From NCBI RefSeq assembly GCF_023897065.1, contig NZ_JAMHIV010000022.1, positions 62,001-126,000 of the forward strand: DNA of 64,000 nt, given 5' to 3'. The position numbers and the translations under genes are program-made. Below the pieces are notes generated by a model. The model worked only from the letters and a program-made list of their open reading frames with translations. It was not told where the DNA came from and searched no databases. Shown piece by piece: positions 63,910-64,000 of the stretch. Position 1 is the first letter of the stretch. Each line of letters opens with the position of its first letter. The stretch comes from Crossiella sp. SN42 (GTDB lineage: Bacteria; Actinomycetota; Actinomycetes; Mycobacteriales; Pseudonocardiaceae).

Positions 63910-64000
63910 ATGGAAACGGTGCTGGGGCTGGTCTTCCACGCCCACGGGCTGGCGGCCTTCCGCGCGGCCGCGGGCACCCTCGCCGGGGTCCGCCTGGAAT
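63910..64000 (+). CDS. Partial CDS at right edge, unidentified
   Basis: ATG 63910 with GAGGTGGG about 3-8 nt upstream. Thirty codons are visible (METVLGLVFHAHGLAAFRAA and on) and run off the window. Strong GC bias at third positions supports coding. Too short to assign. Confidence 0.5.
   Translation, partial: METVLGLVFHAHGLAAFRAAAGTLAGVRLE

Overview
The window is high-GC actinomycete chromosomal DNA. Evidence for this includes SARP regulators, an F420-type luciferase-like oxidoreductase, a menaquinone-type methyltransferase, NRPS/PKS assembly lines, probable leaderless promoters, and frequent GTG/TTG starts. A member of the Pseudonocardiales is a reasonable guess, but nothing here proves the genus.

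Region 1 (1-18.0 kb) is the right-hand part of a hybrid NRPS-PKS gene cluster that continues past the left edge. Three assembly-line genes run C(tail)-A-PCP-E, C-A-PCP and KS-AT-(KR remnant)-ACP-C. A type II thioesterase and an SAM methyltransferase follow. A TetR regulator sits divergent to an ABC exporter (ATPase plus permease), and two perfect inverted repeats lie in the promoter between them. An extended-SDR epimerase/reductase closes the cluster. The likely product is a short peptide-polyketide carrying one D-residue. The terminal condensation-like domain with no thioesterase domain suggests release or coupling by condensation.

Region 2 (about 18.1-29.96 kb) is mobile and accessory DNA. 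It starts with an IS4-type transposase remnant, a strong hairpin, a lone recombinase-type HTH protein and a lower-GC toxin/immunity-like pair. An integrative conjugative element follows: an XRE-TPR regulator, a GntR regulator with operators, an FtsK/TraB-like DNA translocase, several small resolvase-fold proteins without a visible catalytic serine, an XRE protein and a large serine recombinase. The recombinase reading frame runs through a tRNA terminator and into the 3' half of tRNA-Pro(GGG). No replication initiator is recognisable.

Region 3 (30-64 kb) is ordinary but regulator-rich chromosome. It contains a LuxR/SARP pair whose SARP is broken, an intact SARP with an SDR, Rsm22, an azoreductase/MarR pair, an HxlR/imine-reductase pair, an aldo-keto reductase, a class A PBP and a secreted C39-like protein. 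Further right are a broken LAL-type LuxR regulator, an NB-ARC/TPR protein, an IclR/MFS pair, MenG, a secreted GH3 glycosidase, TetR and MarR regulators, a luciferase-like oxidoreductase, a GNAT and a pirin.

The most unusual signals are three: (a) a conserved ~80-bp element present three times (40.0, 45.7 and 53.9 kb), each time 100-260 bp downstream of a gene in the same orientation and followed by GC-rich low-complexity DNA; (b) the family of small resolvase-like proteins inside the element; (c) two SARP-type triple direct repeats with exact 11-bp period.
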